Positions 54,878 to 64,000 of a stretch of DNA of 64,000 nucleotides are shown here, in pieces. Positions within the stretch are counted from its first letter, which is position 1. Every line of letters begins with the position of its first letter. The stretch is from Diacronema lutheri (Eukaryota > Haptophyta > Pavlovophyceae > Pavlovales > Pavlovaceae), in the NCBI GenBank assembly GCA_019448385.1, contig JAGTXO010000050.1, positions 62,001 through 126,000 on the forward strand. Direction: 5' to 3'. The translations under genes and the position numbers were made by a program. The notes beneath the pieces are model-generated. The model was given only the letters and a program-made list of their open reading frames with translations, searched no databases and was not told the DNA's origin.

Positions 54878-57410
54878 CTAGTCATCGCCAAAGGTGATTT
54901 TGGTCGGCGCCTTGGTCGGCGCTTCCCCCTCCTTGGGTCCAAACGCGCCGTAGAGCTTGTGCTCCTTCTTCTTGACTGTCGAGCCGAATTTGAGCAGCTC
55001 GTCGGGCACGGGCTGAGACGCCTCGCGCAGCACGTTCTGCAGCGCGCCCGCGTTGGACTGCGCGCACAGTGGAGGGGAGGGCACCGCAATGAAGGGGAGG
55101 GCAACAGGGGCGGACGCCCTCAGCTCAGGGCAGGTCCGCAGCTTGCGCTTGCGCTTCCGCGCGCCGCGTTCCGCGCTCGGGTGTTTGATGCGCGCGCCTT
55201 GTCGTGGAGCGTGAAGAAGGTGTGCGAGAGGCCCGACTTGCCCGCGCGGCCTGTCCTGCCAATGCGGTGGATGTAGTCCTCAATCGTGAGCGGGAAAGTG
55301 AAGTTGATCACCGCCTCGACGTCGGGAATGTCGAGCCCGCGCGCAGCCACGTCCGTTGCGATGAGCAAAGGGCATTCGCCGCTTTTAAAACCCGCGAGAG
55401 CCGCCGAGCGCTGCTCCTGCGATTGGTCGCCATGGATCGCTCGGCACCGGTAGCCGGCGCGCTGCAACGCAACCTCGACGCGCGCTGCCTCCTACACGGG
55501 CGCATGCACCGGCCGGGTGGGTGGGTGGGTGGGGGTGGGTGCGGGGTCGTCAAGTCAAAGGGTGGGTGGGTGGGTGGGGGTGGGGGGTCGTCAAGTCAAA
55601 GGGTGGGTGGGTTGGGGTGGGTGGGGGGTCGTCAAGTCAAAGGGTGGGTGGGGTGGGTGGGGGGTCGTCAAGTCAAAGGGTGGGTGGGTGGGTGCGGGGT
55701 CGTCAAGTCAAAGGGTGGGTGGGTGGGTGGGGGTAGGGGGTTGTCAAGTCAAAGGGTGGGTGGGTGGGGCTGGGTGGGGGGTCGTCAAGTCAAAGGGTGG
55801 GTGGGTGGGTTGGGGTGGGTGGGGGGTCGTCAAGTCAAAGGGTGGGTGGGTTGGGGTGGGTGGGGGGTCGTCAAGTCAAAGGGTGGGTGGGGTGGGTGGG
55901 GGGTCGTCAAGTCAAAGGGTGGGTGGGTGGGGGTGGGTGGGGGGTCGTCAAGTCAAAGGGTGGGTGGGTGGGGGGGGGGGGGGGGTCGTCAAGTCAAAGG
56001 GTGGGTGGGTGGGGCTGGGTGGGGGGTCGTCAAGTCAAAGGGTGGGTGGGTGGGTTGGGGTGGGTGGGGGGTCGTCAAGTCAAAGGGTGGGTGGGTGGGG
56101 GTGGGTGGGGGGTCGTCAAGTCAAAGGGTGGGTGGGTTGGGGTGGGGCTGGGGCTGGGTGGGGTGGGGGGGGGGGGGGGGGGGAGGGCGCGGCACCTTCT
56201 TGTACAGCGCGAAGACGAGCACGCGCGCCTTGCGATCAGCGTGGTACTTTGCGAGCAGCTGCAGCAGTCTTGCGTCCTTCCGATCCGGATCGACCACCTC
56301 GACGATCTGGCGCACGCGGTGGTTCGCCGTCAGCTCGCCTGAGCCGACGGTCACGGTGACGGGCGTGGTGAGGAAGTCGGTGGCGAGCGCGCGGACCGAA
56401 TCGGGCCATGTGGCGGTGAACATGGCCGTCTGGCGCGCGGGCGGGCGCGCCGTCGCGGCGACGATCGTGCGCACGTCCTTCTCAAAGCCGAGGTCGAGAA
56501 GCCTGTCAGCCTCGTCCAGGACGACGAAGGACGCGGTCGAAAGATCAGCCGCGTGATCGTTGGCGTGCAAATCGAGGAGGCGACCGGGTGTCGCGACGAC
56601 TACGTCGACGCCCTCGCGCAGCGCGCGGAGCTGCGGCCCCTTGGAGACGCCTCCATAGATGCAGACCGAGGTGATCGCACAATGGCTGCCCGCCGAGCTG
56701 ATCAGAGATTCCGTCTGCATCGCGAGCTCGCGCGTGGGCGAGAGAACGAGCACGCGGATCGGCCGGCGTGCGCCGCTGCCGCCGCCGCCTGCCGACGGCC
56801 GCCGCCGGATGTGCATGAGCGCGGGCAGAAAAAAGCCGAGCGTCTTTCCCGAACCCGTCTCGGCGATGCCGATCACATCCCTGCCCGCGAGAGCAATCGG
56901 CCAGCACGTCGCCTGAATGGGCGTGGGCGTGGCGAACGTGGCGGTCGCGCGCAGCACTGGCGCATCGAAGCCCGCGTCGGCAAATGTGAGGCACGGCCGG
57001 AAGGCCGACGCGCCGTCGCCCGCGAGCGCAATGCGATGTTGGGCCCAGTACGCAGCCGCCGCCTCGGCGGTGCACGCGCCGGCGGTGGCGCGCGGCGGCG
57101 GCGGCGCGGCGGACAGCGCAGCGGGCGTGGACTCATGCTTGGCGCGCTTCGCACCGCCCCTGCCGCCGTCGGCGCACGCCGCCACCGCCTCGCCACCCGC
57201 CGGCTCGCGCGCGGCTGCGCGCACGACCTTGCCGTCCACCTCGAGACCAGCGGCGCGCGCCTTCTTGTCGAGGAGCTCGTCGAAACCGTCGACGGGAAGG
57301 CGCTCGCCGAGCTCGGCCGCCAGTTTTCTCTTGAGCTCCTTCCTCTTCATCGAGCCTCCCCCCTCCTCGACCACCAGCCGGCGGAGCAGCGCCTTCCACT
57401 GCACGCCCAT
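54878..57410 (-). CDS. DBP3: DEAD-box RNA helicase, Dbp3-like
   Basis: 562 aa from exons 57410..56196, 55491..55198 and 55057..54878. The second intron uses AAG|GCGCGC (GC donor); the first ends in TAG. Helicase motifs: TPIQATCWP (Q region), I AETGSGKT, Ia [10 protein letters not shown] (YGGVSKG), Ib [27 protein letters not shown] ([20 protein letters not shown]), [13 protein letters not shown] and [13 protein letters not shown]. The end ([21 protein letters not shown]...KITF) matches yeast Dbp3, a nucleolar helicase for pre-rRNA processing; the N-terminus is basic ([14 protein letters not shown]). Motif III is TAT rather than SAT, a common variant. The start MGVQWKALL is the first ATG. It is divergent from the gene at 57516. 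Confidence 0.92.
55514..56184 (+). repeat. ~40-bp G-rich minisatellite, ~15 units, in Dbp3 intron 1
   Basis: Units combine GGGTGGGTGGGTGGGG-type runs with the invariant GTCGTCAAGTCAAAG, repeated about 15 times with 38-47-bp period. The array fills intron 56195..55492 and ends in a poly-G run near 56166-56183. It is C-rich on the transcript strand. Confidence 0.93.
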
Positions 57411-57433
57411 GGCGGCCACGAGGACTCAAAGAT

Positions 57434-57476
57434 AAAACGGAAAACGGAAATCCAAACCGCGGTTTTCCTCCGTTTT
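57434..57476. promoter_or_regulatory. Nested palindrome in the Dbp3 / 57516 bidirectional promoter
   Basis: A perfect 12-bp palindrome AAACCGCGGTTT (57454..57465) is flanked by AAAACGGA (57434..57441) and TCCGTTTT (57469..57476). It lies between divergent start codons 105 bp apart. A regulatory role is inferred from position only. Confidence 0.4.
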
Positions 57477-57515
57477 GCCTCCGACCACCGCCCACCGTCC
57501 GCGCCCTCCCGGGAA

Positions 57516-58740
57516 ATGACGCGCAAAGTCGCCGTGTCGCGCCTCGCGTCGCGAACCGCGCGTCACGCCTCGGTCGCGCCGCCGGTATCGCGCTTGACGG
57601 GCCCGCCCTCGAACAATAAGGAGCCGGCGCCTGCGCCGCTCTCGATCAAGCTCGCGCTCCGCCGCGCGCCGTTCATCTCATTTGCAAAGACCGTGCCGCA
57701 CGAGCTGCCGTACTATGACCCGGCCAAGGACTTCACGTACAGCTTTGTCAACGACATGTGCGCGCGCTATGCGCGCACGAGTGCGCGAGTGCGTGCGCTT
57801 AAGGGCGCGTTTTCGCGCGCGCGCGCGCGCTCGCGCAGGATGGCGTCGTGGTCGGGAAAGTCGCCCGAGAGGCTCACGAGCGGCGACAACGCCGCCAGCG
57901 CCTTCCCCGACAGCTTCAAGCAGTACTTCGAGGACGACGTGGACGTGTCGCAAAACTTCGCGTTCCCGCTCGTTAAGCAGATCACCGAGGGCTGGCAGCC
58001 TCCGCACATGGAGACGATGGTCAACATGCGCAAGACGCTCGTCCACCACGGCGGCATCAAGTGGGTCCTCGGCTGCGGCGCGCCCTTCGACGAGATCGAG
58101 CTCGGCGTTGCCAGGTTCAAGGCGTCAAAGCTCTCGCCACCGTGCCAACCGCTCGCCGACGTGCCTGACGACTGGTACGACCTCGCGTGGGCGGAGCTGC
58201 CACAGGCCGCCTTCTGGATCAAGAACACGGACGACCCAACGATCGTCGCGCCCAACCACTTTGCGAACGTGCTCCTCTCAGAAAGCGACCTTGAGACCGT
58301 CGCGGTGGGAAGCCGCGCGCGCTGCCTCGCGGCGCGCGGTGACCACAGCGCGCCTGACGCATGCCCCGGGCTCGCCGCTTCCCCCGTGCACCCTCGCAAC
58401 GCAGTGGGCGCGCGACGCCGGCTGCCCGTGGGACGACGACTCGAGCTGCGTCACTGACGCTGGCGACCGGCCGCTCACAAAGATCATCCAGAGCTGCCTC
58501 GAGAAGATCCGCCGCACGCCGCATGCCGAGTGCTGGGAATTTGGCAGCCTGCGCTTTGGCGACCATGCGCATCAGCTGATGCGCGCGTGGGTGTGGAGGC
58601 CGCTCGCGTCCGAGCCGACGCTCGCGTGGTCGATGCGGCCGCATCTCGAGACCGTGCCCAGGGAGGTTCGCGAGAAGCTCATCCTCGGCAGTGATCCCTC
58701 GGCCTTCAAAGGCGTCAAGCCCAACGTGCCAGTGCCGTGA
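57516..58740 (+). CDS. Hypothetical protein, possibly organelle-targeted
   Basis: 347 aa from exons 57516..57757, 57839..58304 and 58405..58740 (donors GTGCGC and GTGGGA; phases agree). I do not recognise the family. The N-terminus (MTRKVAVSRLASRTARHASV) is basic, Ser/Arg/Ala-rich and without acidic residues, consistent with a mitochondrial or plastid presequence. The body has well-conserved-looking blocks: FAKTVPHELPYYDPAKDFTY, FPDSFKQYFEDDVDVSQNF, QPPHMETMVNMRKTLVHHGG, PDDWYDLAWAELPQAAFWI, GCPWDDDSSC and RTPHAECWEFGSLRFGDHAH. It is rich in aromatic residues and His, with no transmembrane helix. A soluble enzyme is plausible but not shown. Confidence 0.7.
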
Positions 58741-58811
58741 GGGGCAGAGGGCGCCCTCCACCAGCAGCCGATGCATACTTTGATGCACCCGAATTGATTT
58801 TGCATGACAAC

Positions 58812-60908
58812 CTAACGCAGGCTGCAATTCGCGCGGCTCATGGCGCTGCGCATCTCGCGCAGCATGGCCTTTGCCTCTTCAACGTCCTGCGCAGCAAGAC
58901 GCGCGCCACGGGCCGCGCCGCCGCGTGAGCGCCGCGCGCGGCGCGTCCTGGTGCGCGCGTGCCTGCTGAGCGCATGTGCGTGTCGCGCCGCGCAGCACGA
59001 CCTGCGGTCCGCCGCAGTCGAGAAGGCGCGCGCAGAAGGGCTGCGCCTTGTCGAGCTCGCCAATGCTCTTGCAGTGCTCGGCGAGGAACTTGAGCGCCTC
59101 GACCGTGTCGGCGCCCTCGAGCTGCTGTGCGTCACGCCGCGCGAGGTTACGCGCGTAACACGCGGCGGCATGCGCGTCATTCCCGGACTCGCGGTGCAGG
59201 CGCGCGAGCTCCTGCAGCGCGATCCCCTCGCGATCGTCGTTTGATTCGGCGCGCTCGTAGCAGCGGATCGCCTACGGAGGGGCACGCGCACAGAAAGAAA
59301 GAAAGAAAGAAAGAAAGAAAGGAGGAAAAAAACGACGCGCGGCAGGCGGCCGGTGTGGGCGACGCAGCGGGTGAGAACGACGCGACGGCTCGGTGCGCGC
59401 TCGACCGCCGCGCGTCGCCCGCCGCGCACGCACCTCCGCCTTGCGGTTGAGGAGGCGGTAGCAGCCGGCGAGCGCGCACCACATGCGTGCATCGTACGGC
59501 CTGAGCGCCGTCGCCTTTCGGTAGTAGAAGAGCGCGTAGAAGGGCATTTGCAGAATCTCGTACGTCTGGCCAAGCGCGTACCATGCTCTGTAGTCGCGCG
59601 GCGAGATCTGCACCGCCTGCCGGTACGCATGGATCGCCGCGCCCGTGTTCTTCAGCTCGACGTACTCGTGGCCCATCAGCGTCCACGCGCTCAGGTAGCT
59701 GCGGTCGAGGCGGAGCGCGCGCTGAAAGTGCACGACGGCCTTCTCATGCTCCGCGCGTAACGAATAGTAATTGCCAATGATGCAACACGTCTCCGGCCGG
59801 TACTTGTCGAGCGAGACGGCGTTGTGCGCGACGCACGAGAGCGCGCGCTTCGACTCCTTCACGTACAGGATGTTTGAGTACGTGTCGATGTTGTCGAGGC
59901 GGTACGGGTCAGCGCGCAGCAGCTCCTCAAAGCGCACCTGCCCGCGCGCGGGGCGCGGGTCGCGCGGCGGGTGCGCCGGTCCGCGCGCCAGGCGCCGCCA
60001 TCATTAGGATACGATTGGCATGCGGCACAGCTCGCGCGCTCGGGCGATGAGCGCGCGCGCGGCCGCTCCGGCAAGCACGAGGGCCACGGCGGCCGCCGAG
60101 CGAGCGCGTCGCGCGTGCCGCGCGTCGTCACCTGCGCTTCGTCAAACTCGCGCAGCTGGTAATGGGCGGTGGCGAGCTGTGCGAGGATATACGTTGATGC
60201 GGGGAACTCAGTGGCAAGGCCCTCGTAGAGCGTAACGGCTTCGCTGTTCTGCTGGAGCTCGAGGCAGACGTGCGCGTAGAAGAAGTGCTTCATCCAGTGC
60301 TCGGGCAGCGCCAGCCGCGCGATCGCGTCGCGGTCGGCGCACGCGGCGGCAAGCTCAAGCCACGCCGCCCACAGCGTCGGCTCCTTGTGCAGCGCGGCGC
60401 ACAGCAGGTCGACGGCGTGCGCGGGGCGCTGCAGCTGCTTGAGCACGATCGCGTACAAGTAGAGCGCGTACCCGTCAAGCGCGTCCCGCTCGTGCAGCCC
60501 GCGCAGCTCGGCGTCGATCGGCTTGAGCTGCTGGTTGGCCACGTGCGCCGGGCACGAGTCGGCGAGCGACGCCGACTCCTCGAGGGTCTGGTCGTCCTTG
60601 CGTCGCTCGCCGGCGAGGTAAAGTGCGTATAGCCGCAGGAACCGTGCCGTGTGCCCAGGCGCCTCCTCCAGCGCGTGCGCCGCGCGCAGGTACTCGCGCA
60701 TCTGAAAGTAGCAGCGCGCGAGCAGCAGCGCGTCCGTCGCCTCGCCGTCGTCGGCGGGCGCAGGCGGCGCGCTTGGGCCCGCCGTGGCCGCGGGGCATCC
60801 AAGGCCGACCAGCTGCTCCGCACACCACTTGCTGCTGCTGTACAGTCCGCGCTCCGAAAGCTCGCGCACGGCTTGACGCAGCTCAGCGCGGACGCGCTCT
60901 ATCTCCAT
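58812..60908 (-). CDS. CDC23: Anaphase-promoting complex subunit 8 (APC8/CDC23), TPR protein
   Basis: 541 aa from exons 60908..60132, 59937..59434, 59271..59002 and 58886..58812 (donors GTGACG, GTGCGT, GTCGTG). A scaffold subunit of the APC/C ubiquitin ligase. The N-terminal CDC23 region ([26 protein letters not shown]) is followed by about nine TPRs, with the hallmark segments [103 protein letters not shown] and [25 protein letters not shown]. These are nearly invariant in eukaryotic APC8. Length is normal. The last two exons encode a weaker TPR and a short tail. Confidence 0.95.
59293..59321 (+). repeat. (GAAA)n microsatellite in APC8 intron 2
   Basis: About seven GAAA units; on the transcript strand a (CTTT)n pyrimidine tract upstream of a TAG acceptor at 59272-59274. 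Confidence 0.85.
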
Positions 60909-60937
60909 CGTGCGGCCTGCCGCGCGCGAAAAACACG

Positions 60938-60977
60938 CTTCAGTGTGAGTCAGAACTCACACTGACTCACACTGAAG
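60938..60977. repeat. 16-bp perfect inverted repeat between APC8 and the phosphatase gene
   Basis: CTTCAGTGTGAGTCAG (60938..60953) and CTGACTCACACTGAAG (60962..60977) are exact reverse complements with an 8-nt spacer. It is 30-70 bp upstream of the APC8 start and 66 bp downstream of the phosphatase stop; both genes are on the minus strand. Confidence 0.9.
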
Positions 60978-61042
60978 TCAGGGTTGCCCCGCCTTCCAGC
61001 CGGCCGGCTGGGCCAGCCGCCGGCCGGCGGCCGGTCATCGGC

Positions 61043-62655
61043 TCATCGCGTGGGCGAGCGCGAGCCGCGCGAGCCGCGCGACTCCCTTCGGCCTATCGAC
61101 ACCGGACTGGCGGATGGCGACCTGCGCGCGGGCGCGCCGGCGCCGGGCAGGCCGCGCAGCAGGCCGCGCATCGAGTCGAGCGCGTCCGAGTCGCGCACGC
61201 CCTCGCCCGCCTCGCGGCCCGTGGGCACGTTGCGCAGCTTCATCGGCTCGGCGACGGTCGGCTCAAGCGCCTCGTCAGCAGCGCCGCCGCCATGCGCATG
61301 CTGACGGCTGCGTGGCGGCGTGGGCGGCCGGTCGCTGTAATTTTGGTGCCACCCATAATGCGTCGCTGCCGACGGCTTCAGCAGCTTGGGGATGACTGTG
61401 AGCGATCGATCGACGAGAAGAATGGCGCCCGCGTTCTCGTACGTGTTGCAGTAGCGCGACGCGGAGAAGACGGTCACGAGCCGGCCGCTCGCGAAGCGCT
61501 CAAAGCCGTCCATCACGCACTCGTGCGCGCGCACGATCAGGTGAATGCCATTGTGCCGGCAAAAGTCGTTGACGCGCGCCGCGTCGAACGTCGTGCACTC
61601 GCCCGGTTGCGGCGGCCGATCGGGTGCGCGCGTGGCGCCGAGCCTCTGCACGTTGAGCGAGATGCCGCGGACCGAGTCATGCGACGCGGGATCGGACCAG
61701 AGCAGGTCCATCATCAACGGTCCCTCGCCCTTTTGGATCGGCCGCTGAATGGCCGCAACCTGCTCGATCGACTCAATTGTCAGCCCGAGCCCGCCATGCA
61801 CCTGCGCCGCGCCGTCGGGCGGCGCGCGCGAGGGCGCGCGCCGCGCGGCGGTCAGCAGCCGCGCGCGCCGCGCGCACGCGCCGCGAGCGGGCCTGCCGCG
61901 CGTACGCAGAAGATCTTGTCGCAGATAGTGGCTGCAATCGGCAGCCAGGCAAAGACGGCGTTGAAGCAGCGCCAGACGGCGTCGCCGGCGGGGCCGAGAC
62001 GATCGAGGCACTCGTCGCGGAAGCCGTACTTCTCGTTTATCTCGGGCGATTCGTGGTTCCCGCGCAGCAAAAAGACGCGGTCGGGGTACTCAACCTTGAG
62101 CGCGAGGACGAGGCAGATCGTCTCGAGCTGGTACGCACCACGATCGACATAATCGCCGAGGAAAAGGTAGTCGACGAGGTCAAGGTCGCCCGTGTGCGCG
62201 GGCGCGCCGAACTCTGCGAAGAGCCGCATCAAGTCGGGGTACTGCCCGTGGATGTCGCCAAAGATCTTAATCGGCGCGCCGAGCTTGAGCAGCGTCGGCT
62301 CGTCGCGCAGCACCGCCTCCGCGTGCTCGCACAGCTCGACGAGCTCGTGGGGCGAGAACTCGAAGGGCTGACCCGGAGGCGAGGGCGTCCATGTGCGCGG
62401 TTTGAGCAGCACCGAGATCACCTGCGCGGCGATCGCCGTGTGCACGCTCGTACTCCGCGAAAAGATGGGGTCGCGCCGCTCGAGCCTGGATTCAGCGTCG
62501 CCGAGCCTGTCGACGCTCACCTGCCGGAGCGGGCCGGACGGTGCTTCAAATAAGTCACCCACGATCGCGCGCCGGGCGAATCCCGCGCGCGGCCCGCGCG
62601 ACTCGTCCTCGCTCCCGCGCGCCGTCACTGCGGATTCGTGCTGCTCGCTTCTCAT
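61043..62655 (-). CDS. PPKL/BSU1-type Ser/Thr phosphatase catalytic protein lacking Kelch repeats
   Basis: 502 aa from exons 62655..61906 and 61801..61043 (donor GTACGC, acceptor CAG, phase 0). PPP-family motifs are complete: IKIFGDIHGQYPDLMRLF, YLFLGDYVDRGAYQLETI, FLLRGNHESPEINEKYGF, FC-VHGGLG, LLWSDPASHDSVRG, LIVRAHECVMDGFERFASG and VFSASRYCNTYENAGAILLV. The preceding VISVLLKPRTW and the SDP..DS and ECVMDGFE wording match plant BSL/alveolate PPKL rather than PP1 or PP2A. Those proteins have an N-terminal Kelch propeller; here only ~110 unstructured residues precede the domain, and the next gene begins too close for missing Kelch exons. A Ser/Arg-rich tail of ~120 residues follows. The role (cell cycle or brassinosteroid-like signalling elsewhere) is not inferable. 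Confidence 0.88.
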
Positions 62656-62684
62656 CCCTCCCTGCCAGCGAGACAAGTATGGTG

Positions 62685-62715
62685 ATCTGAGTACAAATTC
62701 TATCTGAGTACAAAT
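62685..62715. repeat. 14-bp direct repeat in the phosphatase promoter
   Basis: ATCTGAGTACAAAT at 62685..62698 and 62702..62715, 30-60 bp upstream of the phosphatase ATG and AT-richer than its surroundings. Confidence 0.7.
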
Positions 62716-62777
62716 GGGCTCGCGACTCGCACGCCCCAGAGTTTTGGGCGAGGGGCGTCGCACACTGTGGTTTGGTT

Positions 62778-62812
62778 GAGGCGCGACGAGCGCAGCGAGC
62801 GAAAGAGCGCGC
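62778..62812 (+). repeat. Dispersed ~35-bp intergenic element, copy C
   Basis: GAGGCGCGACGAGCGCAGCG followed by AGCGAAAGAGCGCGC, matching copies A and B. It lies between tandem minus-strand genes, 123 bp upstream of the phosphatase start and antisense to it. Confidence 0.75.
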
Positions 62813-62859
62813 ACAGGTCCGAAGTCGACCGACCGTCGGAGGAAGTCCAGGTCAAGCAG

Positions 62860-62862
<3 letters not shown>

Positions 62863-62896
<34 letters not shown>
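62863..62896 (+). repeat. Poly-G tract
   Basis: About 34 consecutive G between the phosphatase and AlgH-like genes; C on the strand of both genes. Confidence 0.85.
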
Positions 62897-62897
<1 letters not shown>

Positions 62898-63047
62898 GGG
62901 GGTGGAATGGGAAGGATGGCGTGCGAGAACGCGCGCGGGTGCTGACCGCGGCAGCACCGGCAGCACGGCGCGACACGAGGGTCGTCAGAGCGCGCCCGGC
63001 GCTCTGAGGCCGTGCACCGCCGCCCGCCGGCCGGCCGGCGCGCCGCG

Positions 63048-64000
63048 TCACTCATCCGTCAGGTCGTCGCGCTTGGTGATCTCCATCCGGCTCAGCTGGG
63101 CGCACTCGCCGCCGGCGAGCTCCATCACCTCATGCCACAGCGGCTTGGGCAGACCAAGGCACTGCTTGAGTGCAATCGGCCGCGCGCACGCGAGCGCGAT
63201 GTACTCGCCCTGCGCCGTCGACAGCGCGCGCGTCCGGCCGACGAAGAAGCGGAAGTCGAGCGGCTTGTACGTGCCGCTGATCACGCCGTCGATCGCCGCG
63301 TCAAGCCCGCCCGTGAAGATGCGCGTGCCCGGACTGACCTCGACGGCGCCGGACAGGCCGTCGATCCCGTGCACGAACAGCGCCGGCTCGCGCTGCGCGT
63401 CGGGCCCACCCACGTACACGCCCGCCTGCGCGCCGAATGCGCCGACGAGGCGGTCGAGCGCGCGCTCGTCTGGCTCGGGTGCGCCCGGCCTCTCCCCACC
63501 AAGGAGCAGCTTGGCAAGCTGCCGGTCGATGGCCTTGGCGAGCGGCCGGTTGATCACCACGCCCTCCGCGCGGTCGGGCGCGCTCGTCGACGTGACGAGG
63601 CAAACCTCTTGCCAGCAGTCCTGCGCTGCGCTGAAAAAGCGGAGCAGCGCAAGCTCGTGCCCCTTCAACCCCGACGAGTCGAGCGGCCCGCGCGTGCGCG
63701 CGCGCTGCTGCATGCCGCGCATCGTCTCGAGCACGGTGCTCTCGACCAACCGGTAGCAGTACGCCGTGTTGGCCAGCCATTCGGCGTACACATTGCGCGC
63801 GCCGCTGCCGCCGCCGCCGTCCGCGGCGGCGTCCGCGCCGTCCGTGGCGGCCGGCGGCTCGGTCGGTAGCTCTGAGCGGAGCCGCTCGCGCATGAGCTCG
63901 CCCCAGCCGGCGCACTCGCCCGTCCGGCGCTCGTCGCGCATGAAGTACATGATCTGCGCCTGCAGCGGCAGGCGGCACATGAGCCCGCCGGGTTCAGGCG
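63048..64000 (-). CDS. UPF0301/AlgH (YqgE-like) family protein, 5' end beyond the window
   Basis: At least 310 aa; the frame is open through the right edge, and the ATG at 63980 may be internal. The AlgH/DUF179 core is in the C-terminal half: GVVINRPLAKAIDRQL, then VYVGGPDAQREPALFVHG, GTRIFTGGLDAAIDGV, and the DFRFFVGRTRALSTAQGEYIALACARP block, which replaces the usual FxGyxgWxxGQL. The N-terminal part (MYFMRDERRTG, YAEWLANTAYCYRLVESTVLETM) is the extension seen in algal and plant members, many of which are plastid proteins. The biochemical function of the family is unknown. Confidence 0.82.
   Translation of the reverse strand, partial: PEPGGLMCRLPLQAQIMYFMRDERRTGECAGWGELMRERLRSELPTEPPAATDGADAAADGGGGSGARNVYAEWLANTAYCYRLVESTVLETMRGMQQRARTRGPLDSSGLKGHELALLRFFSAAQDCWQEVCLVTSTSAPDRAEGVVINRPLAKAIDRQLAKLLLGGERPGAPEPDERALDRLVGAFGAQAGVYVGGPDAQREPALFVHGIDGLSGAVEVSPGTRIFTGGLDAAIDGVISGTYKPLDFRFFVGRTRALSTAQGEYIALACARPIALKQCLGLPKPLWHEVMELAGGECAQLSRMEITKRDDLTDE

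Larger units (their letters stand above)
62656..63047. other. Intergenic region with poly-G, direct repeat and dispersed element
   Basis: 392 bp between two tandem minus-strand genes. It holds a 14-bp direct repeat, dispersed element copy C and a G run of about 34, described separately. No gene is seen. Confidence 0.7.

Noticed and set aside
55085-55198. Dbp3 frame ending in RASNTRARN...ALS at 55120
   Set aside because: Using the GC donor at 55197 gives the conserved Dbp3 C-terminus ([21 protein letters not shown]). The read-through tail is low-complexity intron sequence.
61870-61905. Stop codon soon after FC in the phosphatase frame suggesting a truncated protein
   Set aside because: A GTACGC donor at 61905 and a CAG acceptor at 61802 join FC to VHGGLG in phase, restoring the full PPP domain.

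Overview
This is a gene-dense window of nuclear eukaryotic DNA with very high GC and 33 protein-coding genes on both strands (two cut by the window edges). I place 47 introns by protein continuity and reading phase; all are short except one of about 2.2 kb. The likely source is a unicellular alga with a red-derived complex plastid. Plastid ribosomal protein L12 and a phosphoglycerate mutase start with ER-type signal peptides followed by a phenylalanine in an ASAF-like motif, the bipartite targeting of haptophytes, stramenopiles and cryptophytes. GC-AG introns, an apparent selenocysteine-containing ER protein and a TIR-like/TPR protein make a haptophyte my best guess. The lineage is an inference.

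Layout: 0-5 kb has a TAG lipase (SDP1-like) next to a wax ester synthase/DGAT, a WD40 protein and plastid L12. 5.5-16 kb has a large LRR protein, a TIR-like/kinesin-light-chain-type TPR protein, a membrane protein, plastid phosphoglycerate mutase, a METTL21-type methyltransferase and an Mpv17 protein. 16-25 kb has an eight-exon ISWI remodeler, a 159-bp MITE, DcpS and MSH5. 25-31 kb has the candidate selenoprotein, ChaC, mitochondrial glycerol-3-phosphate dehydrogenase and STN1. 31-39 kb has two membrane proteins, a small protein, bifunctional HIS7 and a Rab1 GTPase. 39-50 kb has an odd ABC ATPase, an ABCG transporter, an LRR protein, a cathepsin fused to an SRCR-like domain and a sulfotransferase. 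49-64 kb has an ABCB transporter with a zinc finger and a 2.1-kb minisatellite intron, Dbp3 helicase, an unknown protein, APC8/CDC23, a PPKL-type phosphatase without Kelch repeats and an AlgH-like (UPF0301) protein.

Most genes are housekeeping and unlinked in function. Exceptions are the lipid pair at the left edge and several divergent pairs sharing promoters of about 50-120 bp. MSH5 implies meiotic recombination. The most striking item is at 25230-26170: a PDI-like, KDEL-ended protein whose active-site position has three in-frame TGA codons. The surrounding exon phase requires them to be read through, and a SECIS-like hairpin lies in its 3' region.
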